Shown: in pieces, positions 22,282 through 30,800 of the stretch
How the letters are laid out: the number at the start of each line of letters is the position of its first letter
How positions within the stretch are numbered: position 1 is the first letter of the stretch
DNA from: an uncultured Bacteroidota bacterium
GTDB taxonomy: Bacteria > Bacteroidota > Bacteroidia > 2-12-FULL-35-15
Length of the DNA stretch: 34,183 nt
Reading direction: 5' to 3'
Assembly (NCBI GenBank): GCA_903870175.1
Contig: CAIQBY010000237.1
Coordinates: 1 to 34,183, forward strand
Translations under genes and position numbers: made by a program
Notes under the pieces: model-generated
What the model saw: the letters and a program-made list of their open reading frames with translations, nothing else
What the model was told of the DNA's origin: nothing
Databases searched by the model: none

Positions 22282-23574
22282 ATGAAAAGGGCATTAAAAG
22301 TCATAGGAACGGGCGTTCCGAAACAGGATGCAAAAATTCGGGTAACTGGAAAAGCGGTGTATGGGCATGACATTGTGTTGCCTGATATGTTGTATGGGGC
22401 GATATTGAGAACTGAACATCCTTCTGCAATTATTGAATCTATTGATGTTTTGGAAGCAATGAAGCTGGAAGGTGTGGTGTGTGTGATAACGGCAGACGAT
22501 GTAGATACTAATAACATTGGGTATAAGCGGGATCATCCTATTTTGAAGAAAGGTGAGGCAAATTGTACTCGTGATGAAATAGCTGCTGTGGCTGCAGAAA
22601 CGAAGGAAATTGCTAAGAAAGCGCTGAAGTTAATAAAGGTAAAATATAGAGTAAGGAGAGGTGTTTATGATATGCATGAGGCACTGAAAGAGGCTTCTCC
22701 GCAAATTAATAAATTTATAAGTGGTAAATTTTCCAACAAAAATATTGCTGAAACATTTCATTATGAGCATGGGAATTTGGAGGAAGAAAGGAAGAAGAGT
22801 GCACATATTGTTACGCGTAAATTTACGCTGCCACGCATGACGCATGCATGTATGGCGACAAGTAACGTGACGGCATCGTATAATAAAGTGGATAAAAAGT
22901 TGCTTATGTATAGTTCTACACAAGTTCCATTTTTATTTCAACGGGATTTGGCACATGCACTGAAAATGAATCCTTCGGATATACGAGTGATTCAACCTGT
23001 TATTGGTGGCGGGTTTGGAAGCAAACTGGATATTCATCCTTTTGAACCTATATGTGCTTTGCTCTCAATAAAAACTGGCAGACCGATGCAAATTCTTTAT
23101 ACGAGAGAAGAGGAATTTATAGCGTCACCTATACGACAGCCAATGGAGATAGAGCTTACAGCGGGTGTGGATAAGGAAGGCAATTTTACTTTCAGGGAAA
23201 TAAATATTGTGAAAGATAATGGTGCTTATACTTCGTGGGGCGCAACTACTCCGTTTGTTATTATGCAGTCGTTTTCTTCGCTTTATAAATTAAGGGCATG
23301 TAAATTTAATGCAACGGCAGTATATACAAACAATGTGTTTGCAGGTTCATTCAGAGGATATGGGAATCCGCAGGCGACTTTTGCTTTGGAGCGAGTGATT
23401 GATTTGCTTGCTGAAAAATTGGGGATGGATAAAGCTGCGATTCGCCTGCAGAATGCGAATGAAAAGGGTGAAGTAACAGGACAAGGTTTGCATTATGATA
23501 CTTGCGGACATAAGGATTGTTTGGAAGCAGTGATTACCAAGAGTAATTACGAATTACGAATTACGAATCTATAA
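22282..23574 (+). CDS. Molybdenum hydroxylase large (Mo-cofactor) subunit, N-terminal part
   Basis: These are the first 430 residues of the molybdopterin-binding catalytic subunit. RVTGKAVYGHDI (20-31) is the usual start of the domain, GGGFGSK (242-248) contacts the cofactor, and GSFRGYGNPQ carries Arg358 of the Mo site. The frame ends at a TAA directly after three copies of a 7-bp repeat (23545-23565), in the middle of the protein. Deleting two copies, or adding one, restores a continuous frame into the next feature, giving about 765 residues, a normal length for this subunit. As it stands the split would be inactive unless the two halves reassemble or slippage occurs. Confidence 0.85.
   Translation: MKRALKVIGTGVPKQDAKIRVTGKAVYGHDIVLPDMLYGAILRTEHPSAIIESIDVLEAMKLEGVVCVITADDVDTNNIGYKRDHPILKKGEANCTRDEIAAVAAETKEIAKKALKLIKVKYRVRRGVYDMHEALKEASPQINKFISGKFSNKNIAETFHYEHGNLEEERKKSAHIVTRKFTLPRMTHACMATSNVTASYNKVDKKLLMYSSTQVPFLFQRDLAHALKMNPSDIRVIQPVIGGGFGSKLDIHPFEPICALLSIKTGRPMQILYTREEEFIASPIRQPMEIELTAGVDKEGNFTFREINIVKDNGAYTSWGATTPFVIMQSFSSLYKLRACKFNATAVYTNNVFAGSFRGYGNPQATFALERVIDLLAEKLGMDKAAIRLQNANEKGEVTGQGLHYDTCGHKDCLEAVITKSNYELRITNL
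23545..23565 (+). repeat. Three tandem copies of AATTACG causing a frameshift in the Mo-hydroxylase gene
   Basis: The 7-bp unit AATTACG is repeated three times and followed by AAT. With one copy (or four) the flanking codons join in frame as ITKSNYESIKDGRYKKGIGLA. With the three present the frame ends at CTA TAA. The unit resembles the TTACGAAT motif of the 39-bp repeats at 32752-32945. Heptamer repeats in coding DNA are typical substrates for slipped-strand mutation. Confidence 0.8.
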
Positions 23575-23612
23575 AGGATGGAAGATATAAAAAAGGAATT
23601 GGACTTGCATCC

Positions 23613-24593
23613 ATGTTACATGTTGGAGGAGGTGCAAAAATATACCGTTCGGATGGCTGTGGAACGACTTTGAAAATTGATCCTTATGGATATTGTACAA
23701 TAATAACGGGTTCAAATGAAATAGGACAAGGTTCGGAAACTGTATTAGCCATGATGGCTTCAGAAGAATTGGGTATTGATTTAAAACGAATAAAAGTTAT
23801 TAATACAGATACAGATATAAAACCTTGGGATGTTGGAGTGCATGCATCGCGAACGAGTTTTGTAGCCGGCAATTCGTTGCTGGGAGCAATAAAAATATTA
23901 AAGGAAAAACTGAATAAGAAGGCCGGAGAGTTATTAAAAACAGCACATTCAGAGTTTGAATATGATGGTGGTGAAATAATTTCTAATAAAACAAAGGAGC
24001 ATATTGCATTAGATAAAGTAGTGAGAGAAATGCACTTTAGCGAACCGAATGAATTGGCAATTGCATCCTTCTTTTATGAACCTACCAGTAAGTTTCAGGA
24101 TAAAGAATTTAAAGGAAATGTTTCGGGTTCATATGCTTTCGCAGCACAGGCAATAGAAGTGGAAGTGGATACTTATACCGGAAATGTTCGAGTGCTTGAT
24201 ATATATGTGGCGCAGGATGTAGGAAAAGTTTTGAATCCGCTTTTGTTGGGCGGACAAATAGAAGGGGGAATTTTACAAGGTGTTGGATATGCTTTGACTG
24301 AAGAATTATTGATGCATGAAGGGAAAATATTGAATTCAAATTTTCATAATTATAAAATGCTTACTGCTGCAGATATTCCGAATATTCATTTCTTCCCGAT
24401 TGAAACAAATGATAAAGAAGGCCCTTATGGAGCAAAGGGTGTGGGCGAAGCACCATTAATACCAACTGCAGCTGCCATTGCAAATGCGGTATGCAACGCT
24501 CTTGACATTGAAGTTATTGATTTGCCGATAACACCAGAAAAAGTTTTGAGAGCGATAGCAGAAAAAAAGAAATTGAAAAAAGAAATTGTGTAG
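23613..24593 (+). CDS. Molybdenum hydroxylase large subunit, C-terminal part
   Basis: This is the second half of the Mo-cofactor subunit, in a different frame from the first. The frame is open from 23547; the ATG at 23613 is internal to the conserved GIGLASMLH segment and unlikely to be a true start. SNEIGQGSETVLAMMASEELGI (from residue 34) binds the pterin, and GVGEAPL provides Glu279, the catalytic base of the family. All key residues of the Mo site are thus intact on both sides of the break, which implies a recent or reversible event rather than long decay. Three bases separate its stop from the FAD subunit start. Confidence 0.82.
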   Translation: MLHVGGGAKIYRSDGCGTTLKIDPYGYCTIITGSNEIGQGSETVLAMMASEELGIDLKRIKVINTDTDIKPWDVGVHASRTSFVAGNSLLGAIKILKEKLNKKAGELLKTAHSEFEYDGGEIISNKTKEHIALDKVVREMHFSEPNELAIASFFYEPTSKFQDKEFKGNVSGSYAFAAQAIEVEVDTYTGNVRVLDIYVAQDVGKVLNPLLLGGQIEGGILQGVGYALTEELLMHEGKILNSNFHNYKMLTAADIPNIHFFPIETNDKEGPYGAKGVGEAPLIPTAAAIANAVCNALDIEVIDLPITPEKVLRAIAEKKKLKKEIV

Positions 24594-24596
24594 GTC

Positions 24597-25466
24597 ATGA
24601 ATTTTGAAATAATAAATCCGGGTACGACAAAAGAACTTCTTGGAGCAGTTAATAAATTGCAAAAGGAGAAATTTCGTTTTGGGGCAGGATGCACTGATTT
24701 GCTTATGGAACTGAAGAAAAAACCTGAGGATGGATTAACAATAATAAATCTTTCACAGGTGAAAGATTCATCGTTTTCCGGAATAAAAAAGTCTGCAAAA
24801 GGAATGCGATTGGGAGCAATGTTTACAGCACATAAAATTGTAGTAAATGAAGAAATAAAGAACGCTTTTAATGTTCTTCATGAATCAGCGCATAATTTAG
24901 CATCAACACAAATAAGACAAGTGGCAACTGTTGGGGGAAACTTATGTACTGCATCACCTTCAGGAGATATTGCATGTGCTTTGGTTGCTTTGGACGCTAC
25001 ATGTGAAATGCTTTCAACAACAGGAAAAAGAAGGGAAATAAATATAAAGGAGTTTTTTATTGGAGTGAGAACTACTGCCATAGGTAAGAATGAAGTGCTC
25101 TATGGCATTGCAGTTCCTGCGAATGAAAAGAAAACAAAAACTATTCATTCTAACTTTATAAAGATTGGAACAAGGCGTTCCATGGAATGTTCGGTGGTTT
25201 CATTGGCGTATCATATTCAGGTGAATGAGGAAGGGGTGATAATTAAAGCAGGAGTTTCAATTGGTGCTTCTGCGCCAACTGTTCGCTTTGCTGAGGAAGC
25301 TTGTGATTTTTTAATTGGGAAGAAATTCAAAGCCATTTCTCAAAAGGAAAAAGAAGAATTTGCAGAAAAGGTTTTGTCTTATGCTTCGCCAATTACAGAT
25401 ATACGAGCGACTTCATGGTACAGAAAAGAAGTATTGTTTAATATCAGTAAAAGTATTTTTGAATGA
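24597..25466 (+). CDS. Molybdenum hydroxylase FAD-binding medium subunit
   Basis: This 289-residue FAD subunit belongs to the CoxM/xanthine dehydrogenase family. RFGAGCTDLL (27-36) and ATVGGNLCTASPSGD (110-124) are the two flavin-binding loops; AGC replaces the common AGG. The protein has the standard length and lacks the roughly 40-residue cysteine-bearing insertion that holds the extra [4Fe-4S] cluster in 4-hydroxybenzoyl-CoA reductase. That cluster serves low-potential reductive dehydroxylation, so its absence points to a hydroxylase or dehydrogenase working in the oxidative direction. The stop overlaps the start of the aminotransferase (ATGA). Confidence 0.92.
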   Translation: MNFEIINPGTTKELLGAVNKLQKEKFRFGAGCTDLLMELKKKPEDGLTIINLSQVKDSSFSGIKKSAKGMRLGAMFTAHKIVVNEEIKNAFNVLHESAHNLASTQIRQVATVGGNLCTASPSGDIACALVALDATCEMLSTTGKRREINIKEFFIGVRTTAIGKNEVLYGIAVPANEKKTKTIHSNFIKIGTRRSMECSVVSLAYHIQVNEEGVIIKAGVSIGASAPTVRFAEEACDFLIGKKFKAISQKEKEEFAEKVLSYASPITDIRATSWYRKEVLFNISKSIFE

Positions 25467-26467
25467 CTGACACCAAACCAATCAGACTATCGGCAAATGA
25501 AAACTGCTATGGTTGCTCGCCTTTAGCGCTGGACGCTATTCAGAAAAAATATAAGGATGTTCATTTATATCCTGATGTATTTCCTAATTCTTTGAAAGGG
25601 AAGCTGGCGGAAAAGTTTGGTGTGTCTGCTGATAATATAGTTGTTGGTGCAGGGTCGGTAAAGATTATTGATGAACTTATTCGAACATATGTAGGGTTGG
25701 AGGATGAGATTCTAACATTTGAAAAAAGTTTTATTGCTTATAGTCAGCTAGCGGGATTTTATAAACTCAAATGTATTTTGGCTCCGCTAAACGATTATAG
25801 ATGTTTGCCAGGAAACCTTTTGCCATTGATAACTGATAAAACGAAATTGATTTTTATTGCCAATCCTAATAACCCTACGGGAACTATTATTAATCATGCT
25901 GAACTGGAAGCTTTTTTAAAATCAATATCAAATAAAATAATTGTTGTTATTGATGAAGCGTATGGAGAATATATTACTGATTTTAGTTTCCCTAAATCAT
26001 TAGAACTTCAAAAACAATATCCGAATCTAGTGGTACTTCGTTCCTTTTCCAAAATTTACGGTTTGGCTGGATTACGTATTGGATATGGTATTATGGAAGA
26101 GAAAATTGCTTCCGTACTTAATGCAAATCAGGTTCCATATTCATTAAGTTATCTTTCGTCGGATGCAGCTATTGCAGCTTTGATCGATAAATTATTTGTC
26201 TGTAATTCGGCGAGAGCCAATGCCGAACAGCGGGATTATTTATATTCTGAATTAACGAACTTAGGCTTTAAAACTATTCCTACACAGGCTAATTTTATTT
26301 ATGTCTGGTTTGACAATGATGTAGAAAAGCAACGTATTTATGATTTGTTGCTGAAAAATGGAATTGTGATTTGTGATTTGAAAGTTTTCGGACAGGAAAA
26401 ATCAGTGAGAATTACTATTGGAGATAAAGAAACAAATCAGCGGATTGTTTCCACTTTATCAAAGTAA
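25463..26467 (+). CDS. hisC: HisC-family PLP aminotransferase, probably an aromatic amino-acid aminotransferase
   Basis: This is a fold-type I aminotransferase of the histidinol-phosphate group. It shows NPNNPTG (134-140), VVIDEAYGEY with Asp164, and SFSKIYGLAGLRIGYG with the PLP lysine Lys197; the substrate carboxylate arginine is in SVRITIG near residue 319. At 334 residues it is slightly shorter than typical HisC. No histidine gene is nearby. The start overlaps the stop of the Mo-hydroxylase FAD gene in an ATGA arrangement, so it is translationally coupled to the catabolic operon. HisC paralogues often act on aromatic amino acids, and here that would supply the aryl pyruvate used by IorA/IorB. 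The family is certain; the substrate is inferred from context. Confidence 0.88.
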   Translation: MTDTKPIRLSANENCYGCSPLALDAIQKKYKDVHLYPDVFPNSLKGKLAEKFGVSADNIVVGAGSVKIIDELIRTYVGLEDEILTFEKSFIAYSQLAGFYKLKCILAPLNDYRCLPGNLLPLITDKTKLIFIANPNNPTGTIINHAELEAFLKSISNKIIVVIDEAYGEYITDFSFPKSLELQKQYPNLVVLRSFSKIYGLAGLRIGYGIMEEKIASVLNANQVPYSLSYLSSDAAIAALIDKLFVCNSARANAEQRDYLYSELTNLGFKTIPTQANFIYVWFDNDVEKQRIYDLLLKNGIVICDLKVFGQEKSVRITIGDKETNQRIVSTLSK

Positions 26468-26468
26468 A

Positions 26469-26493
26469 AGTAATTTGTCAAAATAAAATTACT
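26469..26493. terminator. Possible terminator at the end of the large operon
   Basis: The arms AGTAATTT and AAATTACT around a 9-base loop start one base after the aminotransferase stop codon. A T7 run follows about 14 bp later. The stem is entirely AT-rich apart from two pairs, so confidence is low. The 123-bp gap to the convergent gene holds nothing else I recognise. Confidence 0.3.
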
Positions 26494-26590
26494 CTATAAA
26501 GTGTTATTTTTTTCTTAAAGCTAACACAAATTGCAATTCTATTCTTTCCAATTGACATTTGTATTATAGAATAAAAAAGATTGTTATTCC

Positions 26591-27586
26591 TTATTCCTTC
26601 ACTTTAGCATCTTCCACAATAACTTCAAAAAAGTAACCGTTTCCAAAATCTTTATCCGCCGAAAGAATTCCTTCAAAAGTTACTTTATCGCCAACTTTCA
26701 AAGTTTTATCCGTAGTTAATACCAAATCCGATTTGCCAATATACGAAGTCCCATCAGTAATATGAACCCAGTTTTTCCCCAGAATGCCTGAACTATATTT
26801 GGTAACCTGTCCGGTAACAATAATCTTTCTGCCAGTATAATTCTTTTTATTTTCGAGCAAATCAGCAATCGAAATAACTGCAATTCCGGGTTTACTCATC
26901 GCTTTTGCATTTTTTTTCGAGTCGGCATCGGCTGCTTTTTTAAGAGTAGCAGCACGGTCTTCCACAGCAGCACCGGGATATAATTTTGAAAGAAACAGGA
27001 TTTCCTTGAAAGTTCTTTTTAATTCTTTACTGTAAAAATCAGTCATCGTTACCGCGTCATCATAATGGAAGGTCTGCCCTGTTTTTGCCTGAATTTTCAC
27101 AATTGCAAGCCATTGCTCATTTTTTCCTTCGACAACGCGTAAATAAGTATAACCACCAGCCTGAATCACTTCTTTAGCCACCACAGTATGAACAACAGGC
27201 GGAGGCGTGTTTTTGGAAGCAGTATCAACCAGCAACGGCGGAATAATTGTTTTTTCATCCACTTCAAGTGTAGTGCTTATTCCGCCAAGAAACAGAATCT
27301 GATTAAAAGTCCTTTTCAGTTCCTTGCTGGTAAATTGTCCCATCGCCATACCTGATTCGTAATAATATACATCACCTGCTTTTGCATGAATTACAGGCAA
27401 AGCAATCCATTCAACTGAATCTTTTCCATTGATTTGTTCAGTACCTTTCAAATAAGTGTAAGCCTGAGTTTGAAAAGCAGAATCAACTGCAACTTTATGC
27501 GAGTATGTTTTTGGAGCTGTTTGCGAAAATAAATCATTGGGATTTATTGAAAATAAAACGATGGTAATAAAAATAAAGAGTTTCAT
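26591..27586 (-). CDS. Secreted protein with two SH3-like repeats and a C-terminal OB-fold
   Basis: This is a 331-residue exported protein. An N-terminal signal peptide (FIFITIVLFSINPNDLFSQ, about residues 4-22) has no lipobox. Two repeats of about 75 residues (about 28-105 and 130-205) share YTYL, W(L/I)A, A..G, M..F.SKELKRTF and ILFL. These resemble the GG(Y)TY repeats of NrfJ-like proteins found near cytochrome genes, a recognition by motif only. Residues about 240-331 form a single OB-fold (GRKIIVTGQVTKY...NWVHITDGT...VGDKVTFEG...FGNGYFFEV). It is a clear paralogue of the lipoprotein at 31073, and the two flank ccsBA. A periplasmic role in heme or cytochrome maturation is suggested by position only. 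Confidence 0.8.
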   Translation of the reverse strand: MKLFIFITIVLFSINPNDLFSQTAPKTYSHKVAVDSAFQTQAYTYLKGTEQINGKDSVEWIALPVIHAKAGDVYYYESGMAMGQFTSKELKRTFNQILFLGGISTTLEVDEKTIIPPLLVDTASKNTPPPVVHTVVAKEVIQAGGYTYLRVVEGKNEQWLAIVKIQAKTGQTFHYDDAVTMTDFYSKELKRTFKEILFLSKLYPGAAVEDRAATLKKAADADSKKNAKAMSKPGIAVISIADLLENKKNYTGRKIIVTGQVTKYSSGILGKNWVHITDGTSYIGKSDLVLTTDKTLKVGDKVTFEGILSADKDFGNGYFFEVIVEDAKVKE

Positions 27587-27661
27587 AAAGTTTATATTTT
27601 AAAATTTCCTATTGACAAACATTTCATAATTTTATGCTGTAAAATTACTGATTTCGGGCAA

Positions 27662-27693
27662 TTGTTTTTATGTTTGTTTAATCATTACATTTG
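27662..27693 (+). promoter_or_regulatory. Candidate promoter of ccsBA
   Basis: TTG (27662-27664) and TACATTTG (27686-27693) match the Bacteroidota -33 and -7 boxes with 21 bp between them. The start codon is 163 bp downstream, leaving a leader that contains the two palindromes at 27750-27790. Confidence 0.4.
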
Positions 27694-27749
27694 TGCGAAA
27701 ATGCTTATCAATACAATAATACAAAGGACTGCAATATTTGCAATCGTAA

Positions 27750-27790
27750 ACATGACAGCTATCATGTACGTACACTGACAGCTATCATGT
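27750..27790. promoter_or_regulatory. Two 18-bp imperfect palindromes in the ccsBA leader, possible operator pair
   Basis: ACATGACAGCTATCATGT (27750-27767) is an 18-bp palindrome broken by one symmetric mismatch pair. CACTGACAGCTATCATGT (27773-27790) repeats its last 15 bases. The copies are 23 bp apart. They lie between the candidate promoter and the ccsBA start, in the divergent region shared with the OB-fold protein gene. They could be a transcription factor site or a dispersed palindromic repeat. Confidence 0.45.
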
Positions 27791-27856
27791 TTGGCACTAA
27801 AAATTAGATAGACCTTTGGCAAAAATTTTAAACAGCATAACTAAAAAACCCATATA

Positions 27857-30800
27857 ATGAAACGAATAACCGACATTCTTTTTTCTTCAAAAACTACGAT
27901 AATCTTGCTCTTGTTATTTGCAATAGCAATGGCAACAGGCACTTTTATAGAAGATAAATACGATACACTAACAGCCAGAGAACTTGTATATAATGCCCGC
28001 TGGTTTGAGCTGATATTAGTTTGGCTTGCTATTAATTTTATGGGACATATTAATATATATAATATGTTGAGGATAGATAAAATTGGCGGAGTAATATTCC
28101 ATCTTGCATTTGTGATAATGATTATCGGCGCTGGTGTTACCCGTTATTTCGGGTATGAAGGAACTATGCATATACGCGAAGGAGAAGAGTCGAATATCCT
28201 TATAAGTGCGGAAGATTATGTTCATATTTTATTTACTGAGAAGGACAAACCACTTGAAAAATATTTTCCTGCCGCCTTTGGGCCTTATGCCAGCAATTCT
28301 TTTAAAGCTGAAATACCTTCTGTTGAAAAAGGTAATGTAGAAATTAAATGCAAGGAATATATTACAAGTGCTATTGAAAGTGCAGATGAAAATGTAGCAG
28401 GCGGCAAGGATTATCTTGAACTTATTGTGCCGGTGGATGGAGGAAGAAAGAGAGTTTTCTTTGAAAAAGGGTCAGCGATTAACTTAGGTGCATTTATTAT
28501 AACGTATGATAATAATAACTTCAAAGATGCTATTAATGTTACCGAAAAAGATGGAAAAATATTAATTCATTCGCCTTTCGAAATGATGAGAACGACTATG
28601 ATAGGGCAGATAAACGATACTGTAAAAAAAGACAGTACCGTTGAATTTAAAGACCGTTGCGTTTATAATGTTAATAATTCAATATTTGTTTTCAAGAAAT
28701 TTTATAAAAGTGCAGTAAAGAAAGTTATCAGTTCGGATAAAAAGGAAGATGCAGGGATGGATGCTGTAAAATTTGAGGTTACTGTAAAAGACAAAAAGTA
28801 TGAAGCACCGGTTATATTTGCTAACGGGCAGGTAGCAGAAGATATAGATTTTAACTTTGATGGATTACAGTTAAAAATAGGGTATGGCAAAAAGCAAATT
28901 GAACTTCCTTTTTCCCTTCATCTTAATGATTTTATTTTGGAAAGATATGCAGGTTCCGAAAGTCCGTCTTCTTATGCAAGTGAAGTTACAGTGATTGACA
29001 AAAATAATAACAAGAACTTCAATCACCGGATATTTATGAATAATGTATTGGATTATGGCAATTATCGTTTCTTTCAATCGTCTTACGATAGGGATGAAAA
29101 AGGCACCATCCTTTCTGTAAACCACGATTACTGGGGCACTTTAATATCTTATACAGGCTATATTCTTCTCGCATTCGGTTTTATTCTTACTTTATTCAAC
29201 AAACAATCCCGTTTCTTGAGATTGAGAAGACAGATAGTTGAAATAAGAAAAGAAAGAAAAGCGCTTGTAACAACTATAGCTTTATTAATTGGATTTAGTT
29301 CTTTTGGTTTTTCTCAGGTAAAATCGGATTTACCGGGGAATATAGATGCAGCACATGCTGATAAATTCGGACATTTGATTACCCAATCCATTGAAGGAAG
29401 ATTTGAGCCGGTACACTCTCTTGCATTTGATGTGTTGCATAAAGTAACACGAAAAGATAAGTTTACAATTGAGGGAAAAGGAGAAATGGATGCCATGCAG
29501 GTATTTATGGATATGATTATTGAGCCTGATTTCTGGAAGCAGCAAAAGATAATTTATATAAAAGAACAGTCCGTTAGAGATGCAATTGGAATCACTACAA
29601 AAGAAGCTTCTTTTATGGATTTTTTTGAAGGCGGGGTAAAATATAAACTGCAACAGCTTGCCGATGATGCATTCAGAAAGAAACCTATTGACCAGAATAA
29701 TTTTGATAAGGAAGTTATCAAGGTGGATGAACGGGTAAACATTTTAATGATGACATTCCAGGTGAGCATTCTTAAAATATTTCCTGATCAGGATTCCCCA
29801 ACAAAAAAATGGATTAGCTGGGATGAACAAGGCGCTGTTGTTCCATTGAAGGGAGTTATCAATGTAATAAATGATGATTTAAAATTGCGTGTTTTAAATT
29901 ATACAAACATTGCTCAGATATATTTCGAGGAAGTAGTAAACAGTATCAAATCCGGAAAGTATGATAGAGCGGATAAAGTACTTGGTTATATTTCGAGTAT
30001 ACAGCGCCAAAGTTCGGCAGCGTCAAGTTTTTTACCTTCTGAAAGTAAAGTAAATGCGGAGATATTTTATAACAAAGCACAAATATTTATCTTCGTAAAA
30101 AACTGTTATGGTGTTTTAAGTTTGCTTCTTTTACTGCTTACTTTTATTGATAATGTTCGCAGTAAGAAGAGTAAAATAGTTACTGTCCTTTTAAATATTT
30201 CAATAGTATTGTTGGCAGTAGCCTTTTTATATCAGGCATTCGGAATGGCATTAAGATCTTACCTGCTTGGTTATGCACCATGGAGCAATGGTTACGAAGC
30301 ATTAATTTTAGTTGCATTTGGAACTTTACTTGCAGGATTTAGTTTTGTAAGGTATTCCAAAATGACCTTGGCTGCTACCTCTTTGCTGGCATTCTTTGTA
30401 TTGATGACAGCCGGACACAGCAGTTACGACCCGCAATTAACAAATCTTACTCCTGTATTAAAATCATACTGGTTAATTATCCATGTGGCTGTACTTACTA
30501 TCAGTTACGGGTTTTTAGGATTAGGTTTTATTATGGGAATAATGAATATGTTCATCTATCTTTTCAAGAATAAAGAGAATAATGACCGCCTTGATTTATT
30601 GATATTCGAACTTACTTATATCAACGAAATGAATCTGACAATAGGTCTGTTGCTGGCTACAGTAGGCACATTCCTTGGTGGTGTATGGGCAAATGAATCG
30701 TGGGGAAGATATTGGGGATGGGATGCAAAAGAAACATGGGCATTGATAATTGTTATCACTTATTCGTTACTGCTGCACCTAAGATTTATACCTAAGATGG

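Noticed and set aside
21742-25466. 4-Hydroxybenzoyl-CoA reductase (hcrCAB)
   Set aside because: The FAD subunit lacks the extra [4Fe-4S]-binding insertion, and no benzoyl-CoA pathway gene is nearby.
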